The notes beneath the pieces were generated by a model. The model was not told where the DNA came from. It made no database searches and saw only the letters and a list, made by a program, of their open reading frames with translations. From positions 220,980 to 284,979 of the forward strand of contig CANAWG010000002.1 of the NCBI GenBank assembly GCA_947365245.1: a stretch of 64,000 nt of DNA, given 5' to 3'. The stretch is from an uncultured Oscillibacter sp. (GTDB lineage: Bacteria > Bacillota > Clostridia > Oscillospirales > Oscillospiraceae). Shown here piece after piece: positions 24,516-33,272 of this stretch (positions are counted from its first letter, which is position 1; every line of letters begins with the position of its first letter). The translations under genes were made by a program, and so were the position numbers.

Positions 24516-26510
24516 ATGAATAATAAAAAACTCTCCCGCCTGCTGGAGCCCAACTTAAAGCTGTACTTCCTCTGCATGGTGCTGTTTTGTCTGCTGGCAT
24601 TGGCGGTGAATCCCCTGCTGGCCGCGGCGGAGGCCTGCGTCACCGCGGCGCTGTACGCCTACTTCTCCCAGGTGAACAAGAAGCGCCGCCAGGGGATTCT
24701 GCAGTACATCGACTCTGTCACCGGCAGCGTGGACACCGCCAGCAAATCCACCCTGATCCACTCCCCCCTGCCCATCATGGTCTTCCGGCCGGACACCGGG
24801 GAGGTCATCTGGAGCAACGAGGATTTCCTCCAGCTGGCCGGGGTGCGGGAGCACCTCTTTGAGATGCGGGTGGAGGACGCGGTGCCGGACTGCCCTGTCC
24901 AGTGGCTGCTGGAGGGGAAGCAGGAGTGCCCGGAGCGGGTGGTGATGAACGGCCGGCGCTTCCGGGTCTACGGCAGTCTGGTGCGGGCCAGGAGCCGGAC
25001 CGGAGAGCAGAATCTGGTGGCCACCACCTACTGGGTGGACGTCACCGAGGCCGACGCCCTGCGGGAGGCCTACGCCGCCACCCGCCCCGTGCTGGCCCTT
25101 TTGACGGTGGACAACTACGAGGATCTGATGAAGACCTGTGCCGACACCCAGCGCAGCGGCATCCTGGCCCAGATCGACGAAAAATTGGACCAGTGGGCCG
25201 CCGGCAGCGACGGCGTGCTTTTAAAGACCGAGCGGGACCGCTACCTCTTCCTCTTTGAGGAACGGCACTACGAGCACTTCCTGGAGGAGAAGTTCTCCGT
25301 GCTGGACGCGATCCGGGACATCAAGCTGTCCGAGGGCGTCCACCCCACGCTGTCCATCGGCATCGGAAAGGACGGCGCCACGCTGGCGGAGCTTTTGAAA
25401 AACGCCAACCTCTCCCTGGAGATGGCCCTGAGCCGGGGCGGCGACCAGGCGGTGGTCCGGGGCAAGGTGGACTTCGCTTTCTACGGCGGCCGGGCCAAGG
25501 CCACGGAGAAGCGCACCAAGGTCAAGTCCCGGGTCATGGCCAACGCCCTCAGCGAGCTGATGGCCGACGCGGGCCAGATCTACGTCATGGGCCACAGCTA
25601 CGCCGACATGGACGCCCTAGGCGCGGCGGTGGGCATCTGCTGCGCCGCCCGGAAGCGGGGCAAAAGGGCCCAGATCGTCATGGACGTGGAGCGCAACGCC
25701 GCGGAGGCGCTGCTGTCGCGGGTCCGGTCCATGCCGGAGTACGCCGACGCGTTCATCTCCGGCGGCGAGGCCTTTTTGAAGATGCAGCCGGGGGCCCTTT
25801 TGGTGGTGGTGGACACCAACCGCCCGGAGCTGGTGGACAGCCCCCAGGTGCTGGACGCCTGCAACCGCGTGGCGGTCATCGACCACCACCGCCGGGCCGC
25901 CACCTACATCGAAAGCGCCGCGTTCAGCTTCCACGAGCCCTATGCCTCCTCCGCCTCGGAGCTGGTGACGGAGCTTTTGCAGTACCTCATCGAGCCCGCC
26001 GACCTCATGCGGGGGGAGGCGGAGGCCCTGCTTGCCGGCATCGTGCTGGACACCAAGCACTTCACCCTCCGCACCGGGGGCCGGACCTTTGAGGCGGCGG
26101 CGTTCCTCCGCCGGGCCGGGGCCGACACGGCGGATGTGCAGCGGCTGTTCCAGAACGATCTCAGCGACATGGTCTCCCGGTACGACATCGTCCGCCGGGC
26201 GGAGCTGTACCGGGGGGACATCGCCGTCTCCGTGGTGCCCCAGGAGGGGGTGGACCGGGTGGCGGCGGCCCAGGCGGCCGACGAGCTCTTGACCCTCAAG
26301 GGCGTGAAGGCGTCTTTCGTGCTCTACCGCAACGGGGACAACGTGCTGATGTCCGCCCGCTCCCTGGGGGAGGTCAACGTCCAGGTGATCCTGGAGGCCC
26401 TGGGCGGCGGCGGCAACTCCACCACCGCCGGCGGCAGCGTGGAAAACGGCGACCCGGAGGAGGTGCGCTCGAAGCTGCTGGCGGCCATCGACGCCTATTT
26501 TGAGAAATAG
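24516..26510 (+). CDS. gdpP: Cyclic-di-AMP phosphodiesterase GdpP
   Basis: 664 aa, the standard GdpP length. Two N-terminal membrane segments (residues ~14-55) are followed by a PAS-like domain, a degenerate GGDEF domain (SRGGDQAVV in place of GGDEF) and the C-terminal DHH/DHHA1 phosphodiesterase. The DHH motif is VIDHHRR, and the first metal motif reads MGHSYADMDALG. The enzyme hydrolyses c-di-AMP to pApA at the membrane. TAGGAG is 7 bp before the ATG. It heads the operon with rplI and dnaB, an arrangement known in Bacillus (yybT-rplI-dnaC). Confidence 0.96.
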   Translation: MNNKKLSRLLEPNLKLYFLCMVLFCLLALAVNPLLAAAEACVTAALYAYFSQVNKKRRQGILQYIDSVTGSVDTASKSTLIHSPLPIMVFRPDTGEVIWSNEDFLQLAGVREHLFEMRVEDAVPDCPVQWLLEGKQECPERVVMNGRRFRVYGSLVRARSRTGEQNLVATTYWVDVTEADALREAYAATRPVLALLTVDNYEDLMKTCADTQRSGILAQIDEKLDQWAAGSDGVLLKTERDRYLFLFEERHYEHFLEEKFSVLDAIRDIKLSEGVHPTLSIGIGKDGATLAELLKNANLSLEMALSRGGDQAVVRGKVDFAFYGGRAKATEKRTKVKSRVMANALSELMADAGQIYVMGHSYADMDALGAAVGICCAARKRGKRAQIVMDVERNAAEALLSRVRSMPEYADAFISGGEAFLKMQPGALLVVVDTNRPELVDSPQVLDACNRVAVIDHHRRAATYIESAAFSFHEPYASSASELVTELLQYLIEPADLMRGEAEALLAGIVLDTKHFTLRTGGRTFEAAAFLRRAGADTADVQRLFQNDLSDMVSRYDIVRRAELYRGDIAVSVVPQEGVDRVAAAQAADELLTLKGVKASFVLYRNGDNVLMSARSLGEVNVQVILEALGGGGNSTTAGGSVENGDPEEVRSKLLAAIDAYFEK

Positions 26511-26522
26511 ACGGGGGCAGCC

Positions 26523-26801
26523 ATGAGACGGTTTTTACCCATTTTTTGTACCTTTTTCCTCTGCCTCGTCCCCTGCCTGGGTGTGATGGGGATCGCCTCC
26601 TGGCTGCTGACGTGGTACCCGGAGTTCGCGCCGGCCTGCGTCTTTGCCGCAGTCCCGCTTGTGACGGCGGGACTGCTCTCCGCCCTGCTGGTCCAGCGGG
26701 ACAGGATGGAGGCCCTGGAGGGGCGGGTCCATACTCTGGAAAAACAGATTTCCTCTTTTGAAAACAGGGAAGATTCAAGTGATAAGGAGAAGAACCGATG
26801 A
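26523..26801 (+). CDS. Small membrane protein of unknown function
   Basis: 92 aa: two hydrophobic segments (about residues 5-29 and 35-56) and a short C-terminal coiled coil ([20 protein letters not shown]). It lies 12 bp after gdpP and overlaps rplI by 4 bp (ATGA), so it is translated with them. The family is not recognised. The topology suggests a small scaffold or partner protein at the membrane, perhaps for GdpP, but that is only positional inference. Confidence 0.75.
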   Translation: MRRFLPIFCTFFLCLVPCLGVMGIASWLLTWYPEFAPACVFAAVPLVTAGLLSALLVQRDRMEALEGRVHTLEKQISSFENREDSSDKEKNR

Positions 26802-27247
26802 AAGTGATTTTACAGCAGGATGTAAAGGGCCAGGGAAAGAAGGGCCAGATGGTGGAGGTCTCCGAGGGCTACGCCCGGAACTTCCTCCTGCCCCGGAAGA
26901 TGGCCATCCCCGCCACGGCGGACGCCATCAACACCATGAACCTCAAGGAGAAGGCGAAAAAGGCCGAGGAGGCCCGGCTGAAGGCCGAGGCGGAGACCAT
27001 CGCCGAGAAGCTCAAGGAGTGCCAGGTGAAGCTCACCGCCAAGGCGGGCGCGGGCGGCAAGCTCTTCGGCGCCGTTACCACCAAGGAGATCTCCGAGGGC
27101 CTCCAGAAGCAGTACGCCATCGACGTGCCCAAGCAGAAATTGGTGCTGGACGAGCCCATCAAGTCCTTTGGCAGCTATCAGGTGAAGGCCAAGCTGGGCT
27201 TCGAGGTCACGGGCACGGTGTACGTGTCCGTATTCGAGGAGAAGTAA
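26798..27247 (+). CDS. rplI: Ribosomal protein bL9
   Basis: 149 aa, standard length. The N-terminal 23S rRNA-binding domain has the family signature ([20 protein letters not shown]), joined by a long charged helix (residues ~45-75) to the C-terminal domain. The start overlaps the preceding gene by 4 bp and has AAGGAG upstream. It sits between gdpP and dnaB as in many Firmicutes. Confidence 0.98.
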   Translation: MKVILQQDVKGQGKKGQMVEVSEGYARNFLLPRKMAIPATADAINTMNLKEKAKKAEEARLKAEAETIAEKLKECQVKLTAKAGAGGKLFGAVTTKEISEGLQKQYAIDVPKQKLVLDEPIKSFGSYQVKAKLGFEVTGTVYVSVFEEK

Positions 27248-27313
27248 TTCCAGGGGGAACATCCGGAATTTTCCCCGATCTCCAATTCCCGATGCGAAAG
27301 GGTGGTGTTTTTC

Positions 27314-28669
27314 TTGGCAAACGAGGACCTGCTTCTCCGTCAGATGCCCCACAGCCTGGAGAGCGAACAGGCGGTGCTGGGCTCCATGCTCATCGACGCC
27401 GACTGCGTCAAGGACGTGATGGACAAGCTCCGGCCCGCCGACTTCTATCTGCGGCAGAACCGGGAGATCTTTGAGACCATCTGCTCCATGTTCGCCTACG
27501 CCCGGCCCATCGACGGCATCACCGTCTGCGAGGAGATGCGAAAGAGCGGCACTTACGACGACCAGACTACCCGCTCGTATCTGGCACAGCTGATGGAGAT
27601 CACCCCCACCAGCGCCAACGTGATGGAGTACGCCGCCATCGTCCGGGACAAGGCCCTGCTGCGGGGCGTGGCCCAGGCGGCGGCGGAGATCACCGCCCTG
27701 GTGCAGGAGGGCGTGGGAGAGGCCGCCGACATTCTGGAGGCGGCGGAGCAGAAGGTCTACGCCATCCGCCGGGGCCAGTCCGCTCAGGACATGGTGCCGC
27801 TGCGCCAGGTGCTGCCGGAGGTGCTGGACCGCCTCAGCGAGATGGGGGAGAGCGAAAACCACCTGCCGGGGCTCTCCACCGGCCTCTCCGCCATCGACCA
27901 GAAGATCACCGGGCTCAACAAATCCGACCTGATTTTGCTGGCCGCCCGGCCCGGTATGGGCAAGACCTCCCTGGCGCTGAACGTGGCGCTGAACGTGGCC
28001 AAGGGCACGGAGAAGACCGTGGCCATCTTCTCCCTGGAGATGTCCCGGGAGCAGCTGGCCGCCCGGCTTTTGAGCTCCGAGGCCCTGGTGGAGAACAACC
28101 GGCTGAAGACCGGCTACCTCCGGGAGACGGACTGGGAGAAGATCGCCGGGGCCGCCACCATCTTAAATAAAGTGGACATCCGCATCGACGACAACCCCAT
28201 GCTGTCCGTGGCGGACATGAACGCCAAGTGCCGCCGGCTGGACAACCTGGGGCTGGTGGTCATCGACTACCTGCAGCTGATGACCTCCGCCGGGGGCCAG
28301 ACCCGGGGCGGCGAGAACCGCCAGCAGGTGGTCAGCGATATGTCCCGGATGCTGAAGATTATGGCCAAGGAGCTGAACGTGCCTGTCATCTGCCTCAGCC
28401 AGCTCTCCCGCGCCAACGAGAAACGGGACGACAAGCGCCCCATGCTCTCGGATCTGCGGGAGTCCGGCGCCATCGAGCAGGACGCGGACATCGTGCTCTT
28501 CTTGTACCGGGACGACTACTACAACGAGGACTCTGAAAAACACAACATCGCCGAGTGCATCGTGGCCAAGAACCGCCACGGCGAGACCGGCAAGGTGGAG
28601 CTGCGGTGGATGCCCGAGTACACCCAGTTCTCCACCCTGGACAAGCGCTATGACGACGAGGAGGACTGA
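27314..28669 (+). CDS. dnaB: Replicative DNA helicase
   Basis: 451 aa. The N-terminal domain (PHSLESEQAVLGSMLID) is followed by the RecA-like motor with Walker A RPGMGKTSLALN and DnaB motifs H3/H4 (VIDYLQLM, LRESGAIEQDADIV). It unwinds DNA ahead of the fork as a hexamer. The start is taken as TTG 27314 because AAAGGGTGG lies 8 bp upstream. In-frame GTG codons at 27302 and 27305 overlap that site. The stop overlaps tilS by 20 bp. Confidence 0.97.
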   Translation: MANEDLLLRQMPHSLESEQAVLGSMLIDADCVKDVMDKLRPADFYLRQNREIFETICSMFAYARPIDGITVCEEMRKSGTYDDQTTRSYLAQLMEITPTSANVMEYAAIVRDKALLRGVAQAAAEITALVQEGVGEAADILEAAEQKVYAIRRGQSAQDMVPLRQVLPEVLDRLSEMGESENHLPGLSTGLSAIDQKITGLNKSDLILLAARPGMGKTSLALNVALNVAKGTEKTVAIFSLEMSREQLAARLLSSEALVENNRLKTGYLRETDWEKIAGAATILNKVDIRIDDNPMLSVADMNAKCRRLDNLGLVVIDYLQLMTSAGGQTRGGENRQQVVSDMSRMLKIMAKELNVPVICLSQLSRANEKRDDKRPMLSDLRESGAIEQDADIVLFLYRDDYYNEDSEKHNIAECIVAKNRHGETGKVELRWMPEYTQFSTLDKRYDDEED

Positions 28670-29996
28670 GACGCCGGAGGCCCGCCGCCGGGCGGCGCTG
28701 CCCCCGGCGGGGACGCGGGTGCTGTGCGCCGTCTCCGGCGGGCTGGACTCCATGTGCCTTCTCCACATGCTGGATGACTGGCGCCGGGAGGGGGGCGGCG
28801 GGGTGATCGCCGCCCACTTCAACCACTGTCTCCGGGGGGCGGCGGCGGACCGGGACGAGGAGTTTGTCCGGGAGATCTGCCGCCGGTGGAACATCCCCCT
28901 GACCGTGGGCCGGGGAGACGTGGGGGCTTTCGCGGCCCGGGAGGGCCAGACCGTGGAGGAGGCCGCCCGCACCCTGCGCTACGCCTTTTTGCGTCAGGCG
29001 GCGGAGGCGGAGGGCTGCGATCTTATATGCACCGCCCACCACGCCGACGACAACGCCGAGACCATTCTTTTGAACCTGCTCCGGGGCACGGGCCTCCGGG
29101 GCCTGACGGGGATGGACCGGGAGCGGGACGGGCTCTGCCGTCCTCTGCTGGACGTGACCCGGGCGGAGCTGGCGGACTACGCCGCCCGGTGGAATATCCC
29201 CCACAGGGAGGACGAGACCAACGCCGACCCGGACGCCGCTGCCCGGAACCTCCTGCGGCTCCGGGTGATGCCGCTTTTGAAAGAGCTGAATCCCCGGGCG
29301 GTGGAGCACATCAACCGGGCCGCCGGGCAGCTGCGCGCGGCGGACGATGCCCTGGAGGCGGAGGCCCGCCGCCGCGCCGCCTGCGCGGAGAGGGAACCGG
29401 GACGAATCAGCCTCCCGGCGGAGGCCCTGGCCCGGGCGCCGGAGGCCGTGGGGCCCCGGATGCTGCTGGGGCTCCTGGATCTCCTGGGCGTGGGGCGGAA
29501 GGACTTTGGAGCCGTCCACCTGGAGGCGGTGCTGGACCTTGCCCGGCGGGGCGGGGGGCAGATCGACCTGCCCCGGGGCGTCACCGCCCGGTGCCGCCGG
29601 GAGCGGCTGATCCTGGAGACCCGGCCCCAGCCCCTGACGGGGGCTCGGCTGATCCCGAACCAGCCCCTCGTCTGGGGGGACTACACCCTGACCCTGCTGG
29701 AGCGTCGGGAGGGAGAGGGTCTGGCTCTGGGTCCCGGCGGCGAAGCCGTCGGCGTGGGGCCCTGCCCGGCGGGGGAGCGGCTGACGCTGCCCGGGAGCCG
29801 GGGCGGACGCACCGTGAAGCGGCTGTGTCTGGACCGGGGCGTCTCCCTGGCGGAGCGGGAGACCCTGCCCGCCGTCTATGTGGACGGGACGCTGGCCGCC
29901 GTGTGGCGGCTGGGTGTGGACGTGAAATTCCTGCCGGAGGGGGACCGCCTCCGGTTTGTGAGAATTGAAAAAAAGAGAGAGGCGGATAGAGTATGA
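28650..29996 (+). CDS. tilS: tRNA(Ile)-lysidine synthase
   Basis: 448 aa. The N-terminal PP-loop domain has the P-loop VSGGLDSM and the downstream HHADDNAETILLNLLRGTGLRGL motif. C-terminal substrate-recognition domains follow (about residues 230-448). It makes lysidine at C34 of tRNA-Ile(CAU) so that AUA is read as Ile. The frame opens 20 bp inside dnaB at ATG 28650. No strong RBS is visible, so coupling to dnaB is likely. It overlaps hpt by 4 bp, and a tilS-hpt-ftsH order is widespread in Firmicutes. Confidence 0.95.
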   Translation: MTTRRTETPEARRRAALPPAGTRVLCAVSGGLDSMCLLHMLDDWRREGGGGVIAAHFNHCLRGAAADRDEEFVREICRRWNIPLTVGRGDVGAFAAREGQTVEEAARTLRYAFLRQAAEAEGCDLICTAHHADDNAETILLNLLRGTGLRGLTGMDRERDGLCRPLLDVTRAELADYAARWNIPHREDETNADPDAAARNLLRLRVMPLLKELNPRAVEHINRAAGQLRAADDALEAEARRRAACAEREPGRISLPAEALARAPEAVGPRMLLGLLDLLGVGRKDFGAVHLEAVLDLARRGGGQIDLPRGVTARCRRERLILETRPQPLTGARLIPNQPLVWGDYTLTLLERREGEGLALGPGGEAVGVGPCPAGERLTLPGSRGGRTVKRLCLDRGVSLAERETLPAVYVDGTLAAVWRLGVDVKFLPEGDRLRFVRIEKKREADRV

Positions 29997-30547
29997 GAAG
30001 CGAGATGGAAAAAGACATTCTGAAGATTCTGGTTACCGAGGAGGAGCTGAAAAAGCGGATCGCGGAGCTGGGCGAGGCCATCTATGAGCGGTTCCAGGGC
30101 CGGCGGCCCCTGTTTTTGGGGGTGCTGAAGGGCTCTTTCGTGTTCATGGCGGACCTGGTGCGGGCCTGCCAGCTGAAGAGCGACGTGGAGTTCATCGCCG
30201 TCAGCTCCTATGAAAACGCCACCGTCTCCTCCGGCCGGGTGAAGATCAACCACGACCTCCAGCAGGACATCACCGGCCGGGACCTCATCATCGTGGAGGA
30301 CATTCTGGACTCCGGCAGCACTCTGGCCTTTTTGAAGGACTACTTCCTCACCAAGGGAGCCGCCTCCATCACCATCGTCACGCTGCTGGACAAGCCCTCC
30401 CGCCGCACCAAGGCCATCAGCGCAGACTTCGCCGGCTTCGAGGTGCCCAACGAGTTCGTGGTGGGCTACGGCCTGGACTACTGCCAGGAGTACCGCAACA
30501 TCCCCTACATCGGCGTGTTAAAGCCGGAGGTCTATGCGGCCCAATAA
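29993..30547 (+). CDS. hpt: Hypoxanthine phosphoribosyltransferase
   Basis: 184 aa. The PRPP-binding motif [12 protein letters not shown] and the C-terminal [20 protein letters not shown] are those of bacterial HPRTs. It converts hypoxanthine or guanine plus PRPP to IMP/GMP. It starts inside tilS (ATGA overlap). The last ~75 nt of this gene are repeated, with a few changes, 235 bp downstream beyond an inserted element (30548-30697), so its present 3' end (EVYAAQ-stop) may not be ancestral. Confidence 0.97.
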   Translation: MRSEMEKDILKILVTEEELKKRIAELGEAIYERFQGRRPLFLGVLKGSFVFMADLVRACQLKSDVEFIAVSSYENATVSSGRVKINHDLQQDITGRDLIIVEDILDSGSTLAFLKDYFLTKGAASITIVTLLDKPSRRTKAISADFAGFEVPNEFVVGYGLDYCQEYRNIPYIGVLKPEVYAAQ

Positions 30548-30773
30548 GGCCGGAGCACACCACGGGCGGCGCGGAGCGCCGCCGCCGGGAACGGCGTACG
30601 AGCGTTTTGTGAAAGCAAAACCTCGGAACGGCCCGGATTCACTTCGGGCCGTTTTGATCCGATCAAAGGGCTCCCGCCGGACTTGTCCGGCGGGAAAGGG
30701 CTGCGGCCTGGACTACTGCCAGGAGTACCGCAACATCCCCTACATCGGCGTGTTGAAGCCGGAGGTATATGCC
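30463..30773 (+). repeat. Duplicated hpt 3' end flanking an inserted element
   Basis: Positions 30463-30538 (end of hpt) recur at 30698-30773 (offset 235 bp) with only four or five substitutions, two of them synonymous. The second copy ends with its own TGA (encoding PEVYAG-stop). The intervening 30548-30697 is the core element described separately. The same arrangement exists after pgi (52988-53243). Confidence 0.9.
30548..30697 (+). mobile_element. Short structured repeat element, copy 1 (after hpt)
   Basis: A non-coding core of four successive hairpins. P1 is CGCCG/CGGCG (around 30582-30595). P2 is GTTTTG (30604-30609) with CAAAAC (30616-30621). P3 is AACGGCCCG (30627-30635) with CGGGCCGTT (30645-30653), around the loop GATTCACTT. 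P4 is CCCGCCGGAC (30673-30682) with GTCCGGCGGG (30685-30694). Unpaired GTACGAGC and CCTCG are shared with copy 2. A frame crosses this copy, but in copy 2 the matching frame has a stop, so it is not a gene. Classed as mobile because of its repetition and the target-like duplication. No transposase is present. Confidence 0.7.
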
Positions 30774-30797
30774 GGCTGAGAAAAAGAGATCACGAAT

Positions 30798-30992
30798 ATG
30801 AACGGCTGTGACAACACCCGCCCCTGCCCGTGCACCTATGACTGCCCCCGCCACGGCAAGTGCTGCGCCTGCGTCGCCCATCACCGCGACCACGGCGAGG
30901 GCGTACCCGGCTGCTTCTTCTCCCCGGAGGGAGAGGCCGCCTACGACCGCAGCATTGAGGCCCTGGCCCGGGACCGCGGACTGATTCCCTGA
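30798..30992 (+). CDS. Small cysteine-rich protein, DUF6485-like
   Basis: 64 aa with six Cys: CDNTRPCPCTYDCPRHGKCCAC, then a GCFF segment. The pattern TRPCPCTYDCPRHGKC and the PGCFFSPEGE block match the small family I know as DUF6485, probably a zinc-binding protein of unknown role. The RBS is weak (AAAGAGA). It sits between the hpt-element repeat and ftsH on the same strand. Confidence 0.75.
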   Translation: MNGCDNTRPCPCTYDCPRHGKCCACVAHHRDHGEGVPGCFFSPEGEAAYDRSIEALARDRGLIP

Positions 30993-31054
30993 GACGATAC
31001 CTGGCAGGCCCCCCGGGGGACGGCCCCCGGATTACTCCCAGAGGAGGGATCTGA

Positions 31055-32929
31055 TTGAGCAAGCACAACCGAGTGTCCAACAATTTCAGCTTCATCTTTC
31101 TGGCGCTGATCATCGCCCTGTGCGCCAGCTGGCTGTGGCAGACGGAGACCCGCTCCACCCGGCTGGACTACTCCCAGGTGCGCCAGCTCTTCATCCAGGA
31201 GAAGGTGGAGAGCTTCACCATTGACAGCAGCTGCAACCTGACCATGACACTGCGGGAGGAGCGGGAGGACGGCGTCAAGACTCTCCGCTATCATCTGTAC
31301 GACTTCCAGCTCTTCTACGATGACCTCAACGAGCTGGTGCAGAGCCAGTACACCCGGGGCATCCTCACCGGCTACGACTACCCGCCGCCCAAGACCACCA
31401 ACTGGCTGGAGATTTTGCTGCCGGCGCTTTTGACGCTGCTGGCGGTGGGACTGATGGGCTATTTCATCCTCTTCCGGGCCCAGGGGGGCGTGGGCGGCGG
31501 CGACCGGATGGCGAAATTCGGCACCGCCCGCACCCGCACCCTCAGCGACAAGGACAAGAAAGTTACCTTTGACGATGTGGCCGGGGCCGACGAGGAGAAA
31601 GAGGAGCTGCGGGAGATCGTGGAGTTCCTCCGGGATCCCCAGCGCTTTTTGGACCTGGGGGCCCGGATCCCCAAGGGCGTGCTGCTGGTGGGCCCGCCGG
31701 GCACCGGCAAGACGCTTCTTGCCAAGGCCGTGGCCGGGGAGGCCGGCGTGGGCTTCCTCTCCATCTCCGGGTCCGACTTTGTGGAGCTCTACGTGGGCGT
31801 GGGCGCGTCCCGGGTCCGGGACCTCTTTGACCAGGCCAAGAAGACCTCTCCCGCCATCGTCTTCATCGACGAGATCGACGCCGTGGGCCGCCAGCGGGGC
31901 ACCGGCGTGGGCGGGGGCCACGACGAGCGGGAGCAGACGCTGAACCAGCTCCTGGTGGAGATGGACGGCTTCGCCGTCAACGAGGGGGTGGTGGTCCTGG
32001 CGGCCACCAACCGCGCCGACGTGCTGGATCCCGCCCTGCTGCGCCCCGGGCGGTTCGACCGGCAGATCTATGTGGGCCTGCCGGACATTAAGGGCCGGGA
32101 GGAGATTCTCCGCGTCCACGCCAAGGACAAGCCCCTGGCCGAGGACGTGGACCTGCGCCGCTTGGCCCGGGGCACCGCCGGCTTCACCGGCGCGGACCTG
32201 GAGAACCTCATCAACGAGGCGGCGCTGCTGGCCGCCCGGCGGGATCAGCACTTCATCGCCATGCAGGATCTGAAGAACGCGGAGATCAAGGTCATCGCCG
32301 GCCCGGAGAAGAAGAGCCGGGTCATCCCGCCCCACGAGCGGGAGCTGACGGCCTACCACGAGGCGGGCCACGCCGTGGTGATGCACGCACTGCCCGACCA
32401 CGACCCGGTGAGCCAGATCAGCATCGTCCCCCGGGGGCAGGCCGGCGGCATGACCATTGCCCTGCCGGAGGAGGACCGCTCCTACCTCTCCAAGCAGTAT
32501 ATGGAGGACCAGATCGTGGCTTTGCTGGGGGGCCGGGTGGCGGAGAAGCTGTGCCTGGGGGATATCTCCACCGGCGCCAGCAACGACATCCAGCGGGCCA
32601 GCGCCATCGCCCGGAAGATGGTGGCCTCCTACGGTATGAGCGAGAAGATCGGCACCGTCTCCTTTGAGTCCGGCCACGATGAGGTGTTCATCGGCCGCAC
32701 CATGAGCCAGGGCCGCAGCTACTCCGAGGCCGTGGCCGCCCAGATCGACGAGGAGGTCCGGGGCCTGGTGTCCGCCGCCTGCGAGCGCTGTGAGGCCATC
32801 CTCCGCCGGGAGCGGGACAAGCTGGAGACCGTGGCGCAGTACCTCCTGGAGCACGAGACCATGGAGCGGGAGGCGTTCCTGGCCGTCTTCGGAGAGAGCG
32901 CCCCGGAGCGGCAGAGGGAAGAGACGTAA
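31055..32929 (+). CDS. ftsH: ATP-dependent zinc metalloprotease FtsH
   Basis: 624 aa. Two membrane segments (residues ~10-28 and ~113-135) flank a small extracytoplasmic domain. The AAA module has Walker A GPPGTGKT, Walker B IVFIDEID and the second region of homology ([21 protein letters not shown]). The zinc protease site is HEAGH. It degrades membrane and unfolded proteins. Translation starts at TTG 31055, with GAGGAGG about 7 bp upstream and no closer ATG. A strong terminator follows. Confidence 0.97.
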   Translation: MSKHNRVSNNFSFIFLALIIALCASWLWQTETRSTRLDYSQVRQLFIQEKVESFTIDSSCNLTMTLREEREDGVKTLRYHLYDFQLFYDDLNELVQSQYTRGILTGYDYPPPKTTNWLEILLPALLTLLAVGLMGYFILFRAQGGVGGGDRMAKFGTARTRTLSDKDKKVTFDDVAGADEEKEELREIVEFLRDPQRFLDLGARIPKGVLLVGPPGTGKTLLAKAVAGEAGVGFLSISGSDFVELYVGVGASRVRDLFDQAKKTSPAIVFIDEIDAVGRQRGTGVGGGHDEREQTLNQLLVEMDGFAVNEGVVVLAATNRADVLDPALLRPGRFDRQIYVGLPDIKGREEILRVHAKDKPLAEDVDLRRLARGTAGFTGADLENLINEAALLAARRDQHFIAMQDLKNAEIKVIAGPEKKSRVIPPHERELTAYHEAGHAVVMHALPDHDPVSQISIVPRGQAGGMTIALPEEDRSYLSKQYMEDQIVALLGGRVAEKLCLGDISTGASNDIQRASAIARKMVASYGMSEKIGTVSFESGHDEVFIGRTMSQGRSYSEAVAAQIDEEVRGLVSAACERCEAILRRERDKLETVAQYLLEHETMEREAFLAVFGESAPERQREET

Positions 32930-32938
32930 AATTTTGGT

Positions 32939-32976
32939 GCAGAGGGCCGCCCCCACAGGCGGCCCTCTGCTGCTTT
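32939..32976 (+). terminator. ftsH terminator
   Basis: A 13-bp stem (32939-32951 with 32958-32970), then TGCTTTC. The T-tract is short. Confidence 0.7.
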
Positions 32977-33188
32977 CGGCATAAAAATGGGCGGATAATA
33001 CAAAAATACCACCGGCGGCTTCATCAAAATCACGAAAATAATTGTCCGCAGATCACGGACATTCTTCCACTGCAATGTTGATCAAAATCTGTGATTGTCT
33101 CTGTACAAAGGACAATAAGCCTGTACAATACGGACACTTTCGGGGCGGGAGGGGAGAGAAACCCCTCTCTTTCTGTGTATTATTCATC

Positions 33189-33217
33189 TTGCAAAACGCC
33201 GGAAAACCGCTTAAAAT
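33189..33217 (+). promoter_or_regulatory. liv operon promoter
   Basis: TTGCAA (33189-33194), 17 bp, TAAAAT (33212-33217). A 7-bp hairpin GGAATGG-ACTT-CCATTCC (33231-33248) lies in the predicted leader just before the RBS. A second candidate (TGTACA 33102, TACAAT 33124) lies further up. The rest of 32977-33188 shows no gene. Confidence 0.6.
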
Positions 33218-33272
33218 GTTCCACAAGTCTGGAATGGACTTCCATTCCGTCAATTCGAGGAGGATGAAAAGA

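Noticed and set aside
24516..26510. Diguanylate cyclase reading of the GGDEF-like domain
   Set aside because: The motif is degenerate (GGDQA) and the DHH/DHHA1 domain identifies GdpP.
30534..30779. 81-codon open frame across the hpt element, ending in the duplicated hpt tail
   Set aside because: The matching frame in the pgi copy is interrupted by stop codons, conservation is in stems rather than codons, and there is no good RBS.
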